Positions 17,309 through 26,646 of a stretch of 64,000 nucleotides of DNA are shown piece by piece. The stretch is taken from NCBI GenBank assembly GCA_029550965.1, contig JAKPGJ010000027.1, forward strand, positions 62,001 through 126,000. Reading direction: 5' to 3'. Source of the DNA: Bacillota bacterium. Its GTDB lineage: Bacteria > Bacillota > Clostridia > Oscillospirales > CAG-382. Below the pieces are notes generated by a model. The model was not told the DNA's origin, did no database searches, and worked only from the letters and a program-made list of their open reading frames with translations. Position 1 is the first letter of the stretch; each line of letters opens with the position of its first letter. A program made the position numbers and the translations under genes.

Positions 17309-17997
17309 TTTTAGGAATGGACACAACCGCCGTAACCGCTTCGGTTGCGATCGTAGAAATAGACGAAAAAGTACGGACATACAGCCTTTTTTCAGTTAAA
17401 AACCGGCTTACGCACAGCGAAACGCTGATGCCCATGGTCAAGCAGGCGCTGGACCTGTACGGCGCGAAGCCTTCGGACCTGAACCTGATTGCGGTCAGCG
17501 TCGGGCCGGGCTCGTTCACCGGCGTGCGCATCGGCGTCGCAACCGTGAAGGGTTTGGCGTTCGGACTGGGGAAAGAGATGCCCTGCGCCGCTGTTTCGAC
17601 GCTGGAAGCGCTGGCGGAAAACCTCTCGCAGCAGGGAGGCATCGTCTGCCCGGTCATGGACGCGCGCAGAAGCCAGTTTTACAACGCGCTGTTTCAAGAC
17701 AGACAGCGGCTGCGCAAAGACAGGCTGATTCGCGCGGAGGAGCTCAAAGAAGAACTGTTGTCGTTCGGCGGGCCGGTCACGCTCTGCGGCGATGGCGCGG
17801 ACCTGTTTTACGCGCTGTGCGGCGAACTGCCGAATATCAAACTCGCTTCCGCGGCGTCGAAAGACCAGAACGCGCTTTCCGTCGCCGTCTGCGGTTACAG
17901 AGCGTTTAAAGAGAACCGGCTTCTGACCGCGAAAGAACTAAAACCGGTTTACCTGCGCGCGTCGCAGGCGGAACGAGAGAAGTTTGGGATTGAATAG
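17302..17997 (+). CDS. tsaB: tRNA threonylcarbamoyladenosine biosynthesis protein TsaB
   Basis: The 231-residue protein has an ASKHA fold with LILGMDTTAVTASVAI at the start and VSVGPGSFTGVRIGVATVKG near residue 66, the TsaB signature. TsaB is a pseudo-enzyme partner of TsaD. Translation probably starts at a TTG (17302) inside the tsaE end, with AGGA 7 nt upstream. In many Firmicutes rimI and tsaD follow; here a heptamer repeat array and rpiB follow instead, suggesting a rearrangement. Confidence 0.93.
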   Translation: MLILGMDTTAVTASVAIVEIDEKVRTYSLFSVKNRLTHSETLMPMVKQALDLYGAKPSDLNLIAVSVGPGSFTGVRIGVATVKGLAFGLGKEMPCAAVSTLEALAENLSQQGGIVCPVMDARRSQFYNALFQDRQRLRKDRLIRAEELKEELLSFGGPVTLCGDGADLFYALCGELPNIKLASAASKDQNALSVAVCGYRAFKENRLLTAKELKPVYLRASQAEREKFGIE

Positions 17998-18004
17998 GCA
18001 GGGA

Positions 18005-18120
18005 GTAAGAGGTAAAAGGTAAGAAGTAAGAAGAAAGTAATAGGTAAGAAGTAAGAGGTAAAAGGTAAGAAGTAAGAGGTAAAAAAGTAATAGGTAAAAA
18101 GAAAGAAGTAAGAGATAAAA
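18005..18120 (+). repeat. Degenerate tandem heptanucleotide array (GTAARAR)
   Basis: About sixteen copies of a 7-bp unit, mostly GTAAGAG, GTAAGAA, GTAAAAG or GTAATAG, run from the end of tsaB to the ribosome binding site of rpiB. The same unit recurs at 39896-39960, again directly before a ribosome binding site. It is non-coding on the plus strand; the open frame on the minus strand is a by-product of the repeat. Confidence 0.85.
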
Positions 18121-18132
18121 AGGAGAGTTGTT

Positions 18133-18582
18133 ATGATAGCGTTAGGCTGCGACCACGGCGGCTTTGAAATAAAAGAAGCCATTAAAAAACATCTTCAGGA
18201 GAAAAACATTCCGTTTATTGATTTCGGCGCCCACTCGACGGACTCGGTCGATTACCCGGACTACGCGCATTTGGTATGCGAATCCATCCAGAAAGGCGAG
18301 AGCGAGTTCGGTATCCTCTGCTGCGGAACAGGAATCGGCATGTCCATCGCCGCGAACAAGCACAAGGGAATCCGCGCGGCCGTGCTGTCAGACGAGTTCT
18401 CCGCCGAGATGACCCGCCGGCACAACAACGCGAACGTCTTATGCTTAGGCGGCAGAGTTATTAACGAGGAAAAAGCGGTAAAACTTGCCGACATTTTCCT
18501 TTCCACCCCGTTTGAGGGCGGCCGGCACGAAAGACGTGTTGAAAAACTAAACGCGCTTGACAAATACATCGAACAGGAGTAA
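18133..18582 (+). CDS. rpiB: Ribose-5-phosphate isomerase B
   Basis: The 149-residue product matches RpiB/LacAB: MIALGCDHGGFEIKEAI at the start, GILCCGTGIGMSIAANK near residue 60 (general-base Cys and phosphate loop) and MTRRHNNANVLCLGGR near 95 (ring-opening His region). It interconverts ribose 5-phosphate and ribulose 5-phosphate. AAAGGAG ends the repeat array 7 nt before the ATG. With deoB and pdp upstream, it links nucleoside salvage to the pentose phosphate pathway. Confidence 0.96.
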   Translation: MIALGCDHGGFEIKEAIKKHLQEKNIPFIDFGAHSTDSVDYPDYAHLVCESIQKGESEFGILCCGTGIGMSIAANKHKGIRAAVLSDEFSAEMTRRHNNANVLCLGGRVINEEKAVKLADIFLSTPFEGGRHERRVEKLNALDKYIEQE

Positions 18583-18586
18583 AAGC

Positions 18587-18856
18587 ATGAAATCCGTTAT
18601 CACTGTCACAGGCAAGGACAATGTCGGCATCATCGCGAAAGTTTCCGCCTGCTGCGCAAAGTACGGCGCGAACATCTTAGACATTTCGCAGACCGTCCTG
18701 CAGGATTATTTCGCGATGATTATGCTGGTCGACGTCAGCAAGCTGTCGATCGGGTTCAGCGCATTCGTGGACGAGCTGGACGCGCTCGGCGCGGAAAACA
18801 ACCTCAAGATTCATACCATGCATGAGGATATTTTCAACTCCATGCACAAAATATAA
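18587..18856 (+). CDS. ACT-domain protein (UPF0237 family)
   Basis: The 89-residue protein is a single ACT domain starting [20 protein letters not shown], with [19 protein letters not shown] near residue 25. Such stand-alone ACT proteins bind small ligands, often amino acids, and this family is often coupled to the PFL/UPF0210 gene that follows, as here. AGGAG is 7 nt upstream of the ATG and overlaps the rpiB stop, so translation is coupled. The frame is open upstream to 18557 but without conservation. The ligand is unknown. Confidence 0.92.
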   Translation: MKSVITVTGKDNVGIIAKVSACCAKYGANILDISQTVLQDYFAMIMLVDVSKLSIGFSAFVDELDALGAENNLKIHTMHEDIFNSMHKI

Positions 18857-18875
18857 AAAAACAGGAAGCCGAAGC

Positions 18876-20234
18876 ATGCTGAACACACAAGACATACTCG
18901 AAACCATCGAAATGATAGAAACCGACCATCTTGACATCCGCACGATTACGATGGGCATTTCCCTGCTCGACTGTTCGTCGTCGGACGGGAACGTCTTCTG
19001 CAAAAAGATTTACGATAAAATCACCAAAAAAGCGGAAAACCTTGTCAAGGTCGGCGAAGAAATCGAAAAACAATACGGAATTCCGATTATTAATAAACGA
19101 ATAGCGGTCACGCCCATTTCGATCGCGGGCGGCAGCCTGAAATACGACGACTTTATCAAAGCCGCGAAAACGCTTGACAAAGCCGCCGAAGCGACCGGCG
19201 TCAACTTTATCGGCGGTTATTCGGCGCTGGTACAGAAAGGCTCGACCCCCGCCGAGGACTCGCTGATCGATTCCATTCCGGAAGCGATCGCGTCCACCAA
19301 GGCGGTCTGCTCATCGGTCAACGTCGCGACCACGAAAGCGGGCATCAACATGGACGCCGTCGCGAAAATGGGTCATGTGATTAAAAAGACCGCCTATCTG
19401 ACCCGCGAGCAGGACTCCTTCGGCGCGGCGAAAATCGTCGTGTTCGCGAACGCGCCGGACGACAACCCCTTCATGGCAGGCGCTTTCCACGGCGTCGGCG
19501 AAGGGGATACAGTCATCAACGTCGGCGTTTCCGGACCGGGCGTCGTCCGCAGCGCGCTCGCAAAAGCGAAGGGCGCCAACCTTGCCGAAGTCGCTGAAAT
19601 CATCAAGCGGACCGCTTTCAAAATCACGCGCGTCGGTCAGCTGGTCGCAAGAGAAGCCAGCCAGCGCCTGAACGTCCCGTTCGGCATCGTCGATCTCTCG
19701 CTCGCGCCCACGCCCGCCATCGGCGATTCGGTCGCGCGCATTTTGGAGGAAATGGGCCTTGAATGCTGCGGCGCATACGGCACCACCGCCGCGCTCGCGC
19801 TATTAAACGACGCGGTGAAGAAGGGCGGCGTCATGGCCTCTTCGCAGGTCGGCGGACTTTCCGGCGCGTTCATACCGGTTTCCGAGGACGAGGGCATGAT
19901 TCACGCCGCGGACTGCGGCTGCCTGACGCTCGAGAAGCTCGAAGCGATGACCGCCGTCTGCTCGGTCGGTCTGGACATGATCGCAATTCCCGGCGACACG
20001 GATGCGGACATTATTTCCGCCATGATTGCGGACGAGATTTCCATCGGCGTGGTCAACTTCAAGACCACCGCGGTGCGCGTCATTCCCGCGTACGGCAAAA
20101 CCGTCGGCGATAAAATCAGTTTCGGCGGACTCTGGGGCGAAGCGCCCATTATGAAAATCAATACCGCCTCACCCTCGGTCTTTATCAAACGAGGCGGACG
20201 CATCCCCGCTCCGATTCAGTCGCTCAAAAATTAG
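18876..20234 (+). CDS. PFL-family (UPF0210/DUF711) protein
   Basis: The 452-residue protein starts [20 protein letters not shown] and has the family blocks [25 protein letters not shown] near residue 109, [15 protein letters not shown] near 210, and a C-terminal [13 protein letters not shown]. The fold resembles glycyl-radical (pyruvate formate-lyase-like) enzymes but without the glycyl-radical motif, and its activity is not established. It is adjacent to its usual ACT partner. The start at 18876 follows AGGAAG; the open frame begins earlier at 18822, inside the ACT gene. A terminator follows. Confidence 0.93.
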   Translation: MLNTQDILETIEMIETDHLDIRTITMGISLLDCSSSDGNVFCKKIYDKITKKAENLVKVGEEIEKQYGIPIINKRIAVTPISIAGGSLKYDDFIKAAKTLDKAAEATGVNFIGGYSALVQKGSTPAEDSLIDSIPEAIASTKAVCSSVNVATTKAGINMDAVAKMGHVIKKTAYLTREQDSFGAAKIVVFANAPDDNPFMAGAFHGVGEGDTVINVGVSGPGVVRSALAKAKGANLAEVAEIIKRTAFKITRVGQLVAREASQRLNVPFGIVDLSLAPTPAIGDSVARILEEMGLECCGAYGTTAALALLNDAVKKGGVMASSQVGGLSGAFIPVSEDEGMIHAADCGCLTLEKLEAMTAVCSVGLDMIAIPGDTDADIISAMIADEISIGVVNFKTTAVRVIPAYGKTVGDKISFGGLWGEAPIMKINTASPSVFIKRGGRIPAPIQSLKN

Positions 20235-20241
20235 GGCAAGT

Positions 20242-20283
20242 AAAAAAGGCAGCACCGGAGAATCCAATGCTGCCTTGATTTTT
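20242..20283. terminator. Bidirectional terminator between convergent genes
   Basis: AAGGCAGCA (20246-20254), 13-nt loop, TGCTGCCTT (20268-20276), with GATTTTT on the plus strand and TTTTTT on the minus strand. It serves the PFL gene and the DUF5131 gene. Confidence 0.88.
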
Positions 20284-20292
20284 GCGCTGCGG

Positions 20293-21006
20293 TTACGGAA
20301 TATAATCTATGTTCGCCTTCCTTGCCTGCGCGTGCTGAAAGCGGCGGTCGATCGTATAGAGTTTGCCGTCCTTTACAAAGCGCGCGCCGGTCTGTTTAAA
20401 ATGGAAGGGCACGCCGGCGGCGACGCACTGGCTGCGGATATCCAAAACCCAGTCGAAATTGCAGATCCGCGCCCGACTTCCCGATTCCCCGCCGACCGTC
20501 ACGCCCTCTATCCGGCTGTTCAAATAGGGCGACAGGTCAATGGCTGACAAGAGCGGCTCGCAGATAATCTGCTTATGCTTGATCGGAAGACTAAGGAAGA
20601 ACGGCAGCCGCTCGTCCGCGCGCCGCTGGTTCTCGCAGGTGACGCAGATAATGACGTTCTCGTATCCGTCCTTCCAGTCGTCCGGCAGCGACACATAAAA
20701 GCGTTTGATGCGCTTCGTGATCATCAGAAAGTCAAGGTCGCTGCGCTCGCGGATCATCGCCCACGCTTCTTTGCGCCACTCGTCGGCGCTTTCGATAAAG
20801 AAGTCGGAAGAAAAGCAGGTGTAAACGACACCGCTTCCCTGCAGTTTGTATTCGCCGTTCCGCTTTCTTCTGACCGGCAAATCGAAATCCTTGTTTTTCC
20901 TTACTTCCGAGGCGTCTCTTTCATGCCGGCCGTCGATACGGTAAACGTAGCAGTTCATACAGCCTTCGCTGTATTTTTCGCAGCCGTGCCACGGATTCCA
21001 AAGCAT
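20293..21006 (-). CDS. DUF5131 family protein (phage Gp37-like)
   Basis: The 237-residue product starts MLWNPWHGCEKYSEGCMNCY, with the WxPWxGCxxxxxGCxxCY cysteine cluster that defines DUF5131. FLMITKRIKRF near residue 100 and VGGESGSRARICNFDW near 174 are also family features. The cysteine spacing resembles that of radical SAM-like iron-sulphur proteins, and the family is widespread in phages and bacteria, but no reaction is known to me. GAGG is 7 nt before the ATG at 21006; an earlier ATG at 21024 lacks a site. It is divergent from crcB. Confidence 0.88.
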   Translation of the reverse strand: MLWNPWHGCEKYSEGCMNCYVYRIDGRHERDASEVRKNKDFDLPVRRKRNGEYKLQGSGVVYTCFSSDFFIESADEWRKEAWAMIRERSDLDFLMITKRIKRFYVSLPDDWKDGYENVIICVTCENQRRADERLPFFLSLPIKHKQIICEPLLSAIDLSPYLNSRIEGVTVGGESGSRARICNFDWVLDIRSQCVAAGVPFHFKQTGARFVKDGKLYTIDRRFQHAQARKANIDYIP

Positions 21007-21056
21007 GAGAACACCTCGCAACATAGATTTTACTTTTTATAAAAGAAGGTAAAGCA

Positions 21057-21437
21057 ATGATAGAATTTTTAATCGTAGGATTAGGCGGATTCATCGGCTG
21101 CTGCCTGCGGTTCGGCATATCAAAACTGTCGCCGTATAATCTGCAGTTCCCTTTTCCTACGTTACTCTCCAACATTATCGCAGGTTTCTTTGTCGGTTTT
21201 ATTACCGAAATAGAACAATATTCCAATTCCATCACCCCAAAGACAAAACAGTTCTTAACAACCGGTATGATGGGCGGGTTGAGCACCTTTTCAACCTTCA
21301 GTTTAGAAACCGTCCATATGTTTGCGCAAAGCAAGTACACGCACGCTGTTTTGAATATTCTGCTGAACATCCTGCTCAGCTTTGCAGGCGTCGTTCTCGG
21401 AATGCTGACAGCAAAACTGATTTTCAAGAAACAATAA
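21057..21437 (+). CDS. crcB: Fluoride ion channel CrcB/FluC
   Basis: The 126-residue membrane protein has four hydrophobic segments and the Fluc signature: GGFIGCCLRFGIS near residue 10, FPTLLSNIIAGFFVGF near 33 and GMMGGLSTFSTFSLE near 69. Fluc is a dual-topology dimer that exports fluoride. There is one gene here, not the heterodimer pair found in some Firmicutes. AGAAGG lies about 7 nt before the ATG. The upstream gap of 50 bp is too short for a fluoride riboswitch and I see none. Confidence 0.94.
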   Translation: MIEFLIVGLGGFIGCCLRFGISKLSPYNLQFPFPTLLSNIIAGFFVGFITEIEQYSNSITPKTKQFLTTGMMGGLSTFSTFSLETVHMFAQSKYTHAVLNILLNILLSFAGVVLGMLTAKLIFKKQ

Positions 21438-21452
21438 CATCCATGGTGAAAT

Positions 21453-22817
21453 ATGTTTATTAAAAATATGATGAAGGACAAAGCGTTCTGGAAAGCGACG
21501 CTGTTTATCGCCGTGCCTGTGGCGTTCCAGAACCTGCTTTCCAACTCCTTTTCGCTGATAGACCTTTTGATGATCGGCGGTCATGGCGACGATACCATCG
21601 CCGCCGTCGGACTGGCTGGTCAAATAACCTTTCTGCAGACCATTTTTCTGTTCGGAATATGTTCCGGCGGAATGGTTTTTATCACCCAGTACTGGGGCGC
21701 GGGAAATTACCCCGCGATTAAAAGAACCTACGGCATGATTATGGTCAACTGCGCCGCAGTCGGTTTTCTTTTCTTTGCCGTGTCGTTTCTGGTGCCCAAG
21801 TTCCTGATGGGCCTTTATACCGACGATATCGCGCAGATTGAAATCGGCGCGAAGTATTTAAGAACCGTGTCCGTATCCTACGTTTTCACCGCGCTGACGA
21901 TGGGCTTTTCGTTTGTTTTGCGTTCGACCGAAAAAGTAATGATTCCGCTGGCGGCGAACATTTTTGCGGTTATAACCAATATAGTGCTAAATTACGCGTT
22001 TGTCAACGGAAACCTCGGCTTTCCCGCGCTGGGCGTCGTCGGCCTTGCGGTCGCGACCGATATCGCCGCTATTATCAATCCCCTGCTGATACTGCTTTTC
22101 TCGTATTTCAGGAAAACCATTCTCATCGCTCCGCTCAAAGAGATATTCGCGTTTAACCTGACCGGGCTGAAAGGGTATTATTCCATCGCGCTTCCGGTCT
22201 TTATCAACGAAGTGCTCTGGTCGCTCGGAACCACCGCGTACAACTCGATTTACGGCCATATGGGCAGCTATGCGCCCGTCGCGATCGTAAAAAATATCGA
22301 TAATATGGTGTTCGTGCTGTTTACCGGGCTTTGCAGCGCCTGCGCGGTTCTGATTGGAAAATACGTCGGCAATCACGATTTAAAAACCGCGAAGGAATAC
22401 TCAAAGCGTTTCCTTTTCCTGCTTCCTTTATCCAGCCTGTTCGCCGGCGGACTTGTCATTCTGTGCCGGGGCGGCATCCTAAACTTCTACACCGCGAGCG
22501 ACGAGGCGTTAAGCATCGCGAACATACTGCTCTTCATCCTCAGCCTGGAGTTTATCATCCGCAATATCTCCTATATCTGCATCGTCGGCATCTTTCGGGC
22601 GGGCGGCGACACCAAAACCGGCGCGCTGTACGACCTTATCTGCCTGTGGTTCATCGGACTGCCCGTCACCTTCGTCAGCGGAATCCTGCTAAAGCTTGAC
22701 ATTGTGACCGTGTACGCGCTCATGCTGTTCAGCGAGGATACCGTTAAAGCGATTATGTGCCTGAAGTATTACGGCACCATGAAGTGGATAAAGCCGGTAA
22801 GCCAGATCGAAGATTAG
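21453..22817 (+). CDS. MATE family efflux transporter
   Basis: The 454-residue protein has twelve hydrophobic segments in two homologous halves, with PVAFQNLLSNSFSLIDLLMIG near residue 20 and RAGGDTKTGALYDL near 384, typical of the NorM/DinF-type multidrug and toxin extrusion family. It would exchange organic cations or drugs for Na+ or H+. It follows crcB by 15 bp and is probably in the same transcript, with only a weak ribosome binding site. The substrate cannot be deduced. Confidence 0.92.
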   Translation: MFIKNMMKDKAFWKATLFIAVPVAFQNLLSNSFSLIDLLMIGGHGDDTIAAVGLAGQITFLQTIFLFGICSGGMVFITQYWGAGNYPAIKRTYGMIMVNCAAVGFLFFAVSFLVPKFLMGLYTDDIAQIEIGAKYLRTVSVSYVFTALTMGFSFVLRSTEKVMIPLAANIFAVITNIVLNYAFVNGNLGFPALGVVGLAVATDIAAIINPLLILLFSYFRKTILIAPLKEIFAFNLTGLKGYYSIALPVFINEVLWSLGTTAYNSIYGHMGSYAPVAIVKNIDNMVFVLFTGLCSACAVLIGKYVGNHDLKTAKEYSKRFLFLLPLSSLFAGGLVILCRGGILNFYTASDEALSIANILLFILSLEFIIRNISYICIVGIFRAGGDTKTGALYDLICLWFIGLPVTFVSGILLKLDIVTVYALMLFSEDTVKAIMCLKYYGTMKWIKPVSQIED

Positions 22818-22892
22818 CCGATGTAAAGTTCAAAAAAGTAAGCCGCCGGCTCGCCTGTTCTTTTTGCGGGAGTCGCCGCCGGACAATATAAC

Positions 22893-22936
22893 TAAAAAAC
22901 CGGTTTCTCATTTTGCTTTGAGAAACCGGTTTTTGG
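22893..22936. terminator. Strong bidirectional terminator
   Basis: AAAAACCGGTTTCTCA, 8-nt loop, TGAGAAACCGGTTTTT (arms about 22895-22910 and 22919-22934). It lies between the convergent MATE and transglutaminase-dockerin genes. Confidence 0.93.
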
Positions 22937-22938
22937 TT

Positions 22939-24504
22939 TTATACGCGATATAAATTGTAGGTGCCTAAAAAATGCTTCTTTATCAGCAGATAATCCAGCG
23001 CCGACGGCTCCGGATCGCCGCTTACGCAGGCGGCTTTGAGCTGAGCCGCCGTGGGAATCGTCGTTCCGATGACGATGCGCTTAACCAGCAGGCAATCCAT
23101 CGCGTCAATCTCGCCGTCGCCGTACACATCGCCGAATATATAGATGGTCACCAATTCGCCGCCGATCATAATCTGACAGCCGGTGCCGACAAAACTGCCG
23201 GCTGGCAGCGGTTGGCCATCCTGGTCCAAAACCACAAGCGTTCCTTCAAACTCGTTCTGCAGCTGAGCCACCGTTACTTCAGCCTGAACGCCTGTCAGAT
23301 AGCCGTTCTCTACTTTGAGCTTGCTCTGCGGCTTCAAAGTGATGCCCGACGGCGGTTCCAACTTGGGAATAATCTCTGTTTGAAAAATTTCGCCGCAGAC
23401 CGTGCATTTTTTAATGCGTTCGCCGCTCTGCGTGTAGGTCGCTTCCCTCGTTACAATCCAATCGCTGGCCGTATGACCGTTTTTACAGGGGTCGACATAA
23501 GCAGTGCTGTAAAGAATTGGATAATTCAGTATCGTTTCATCTTCGCGGTGCATCTGGTTAAAGGTTCTATAACCGAAGTTCGGCGCAGTCGTATTATGCC
23601 CCACCAGGAAAAAATCATAAAAAATGGCTGACTGGTCGTCCCAGGTGACGTCGACCGCGTACCAGTAACCGTTTTCCATCTTGACATAATTCCACATATG
23701 CGGCTCGCTGATGGGACCGTTTACGCCCTCGCCGATAATCAATGCGCAAGGTATTTTATACTTGTCGCATAAAAGCTTGAAAGCCTCCGCGTACCCCTCG
23801 CAGACCGCCCTGCCGGCTACCAGCGCGCCGTACGGCTCATGCGCGTACGTCGCGTTCGCGTCATAAACGATCGTCTGGCAGAGATAGTTATGTATGTCCT
23901 TCAGGATGCCGTACCAGTTCGTATGTGTTGATTTGAAGGAGTTTACCTTCTCGAGCACGGCGTTTATATAGCTGTTCGGGTTGTTTTCATATTTTTTTGA
24001 CACGACCAACCTAAAGGTAATGCCGGATATCGTCCAGACGTAATGATTTCCTGATTTTTCGCCGGATATTTGATCTGTATCAAATCCGTAAGAGAACGCG
24101 TCGTAAACAAACGCGATCGGATTGTCCCAAATATACGCGTAGAAAACCGGAACAACCAATGCAAAAATTTCACCCATTGCCTGAGACGTTTCCGCTTCAG
24201 TAGGATTCTGCGTGCTGCTGGTAAAGGTTATCTTGTTTGTAAGATTGAATTTGCACCCGTTTTGACTTGGCGTAAAAGTCTTGACTTCGTCGTACAGACG
24301 CTTCTGGTCAGCATTCAGCTGACTGTAATAGGAATCAATATACGGGGATGAACTGCTGAAGTAGCCGGAACCGCTTTCATACGTTTTAGACGAAGCGAAT
24401 CCCGAAACATTCGTACCGGTTGCCGAAACTCCCGACGGCGCTGTGAAGGACAACAAAACCACCAAAACCGTGAAGATTGAAACCAGCTTCTTGCGAAACG
24501 GCAT
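22939..24504 (-). CDS. Secreted transglutaminase-like protein with C-terminal dockerin
   Basis: The 521-residue product has a signal peptide (basic PFRKK, hydrophobic core, SGVSA). A transglutaminase-like domain follows with catalytic Cys in GRAVCEGYAEAFKLLC near residue 233, His in SEPHMWNYVKM near 268 and Asp in YAVDVTWDD near 284. A zinc-ribbon-like CKNGH...CTVCGE segment lies near 340-375. The C-terminus has two dockerin-type Ca2+ loops (GDVYGDGEIDAMDCLLVKR and a degenerate second repeat ending LLIKKHFLGTY). Dockerins dock to cohesins, so a cellulosome-like assembly or a surface scaffold is possible; no cohesin is seen here. GGGGG is 7 nt before the ATG at 24504. Confidence 0.88.
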   Translation of the reverse strand: MPFRKKLVSIFTVLVVLLSFTAPSGVSATGTNVSGFASSKTYESGSGYFSSSSPYIDSYYSQLNADQKRLYDEVKTFTPSQNGCKFNLTNKITFTSSTQNPTEAETSQAMGEIFALVVPVFYAYIWDNPIAFVYDAFSYGFDTDQISGEKSGNHYVWTISGITFRLVVSKKYENNPNSYINAVLEKVNSFKSTHTNWYGILKDIHNYLCQTIVYDANATYAHEPYGALVAGRAVCEGYAEAFKLLCDKYKIPCALIIGEGVNGPISEPHMWNYVKMENGYWYAVDVTWDDQSAIFYDFFLVGHNTTAPNFGYRTFNQMHREDETILNYPILYSTAYVDPCKNGHTASDWIVTREATYTQSGERIKKCTVCGEIFQTEIIPKLEPPSGITLKPQSKLKVENGYLTGVQAEVTVAQLQNEFEGTLVVLDQDGQPLPAGSFVGTGCQIMIGGELVTIYIFGDVYGDGEIDAMDCLLVKRIVIGTTIPTAAQLKAACVSGDPEPSALDYLLIKKHFLGTYNLYRV

Positions 24505-24536
24505 AAGCATTCCCCCTGTTTATTTAAAAATTGTAT

Positions 24537-26530
<1,994 letters not shown>

Positions 26531-26646
26531 TTCTCTATCACCTTTTGCGGATTATAACATAATATTAGGGAAAGGTCAATTGCAATTTTATAAGATGTAT
26601 GATATATTGATATTAAATTTGAAAAATTTGCAAAAGGAACGCGTAT

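Noticed and set aside
18005-18120. CRISPR-like array
   Set aside because: Units are 7 bp with no spacers; it is a tandem microsatellite-type repeat, not CRISPR.
17949-18182. Minus-strand hydrophobic 77-codon frame
   Set aside because: It is the reverse of the heptamer array; the Leu/Tyr/Phe-rich pattern comes from the repeat alone.
21007-21056. Possible fluoride riboswitch before crcB
   Set aside because: The gap is only 50 bp and contains no GC-rich pseudoknot-like segment.
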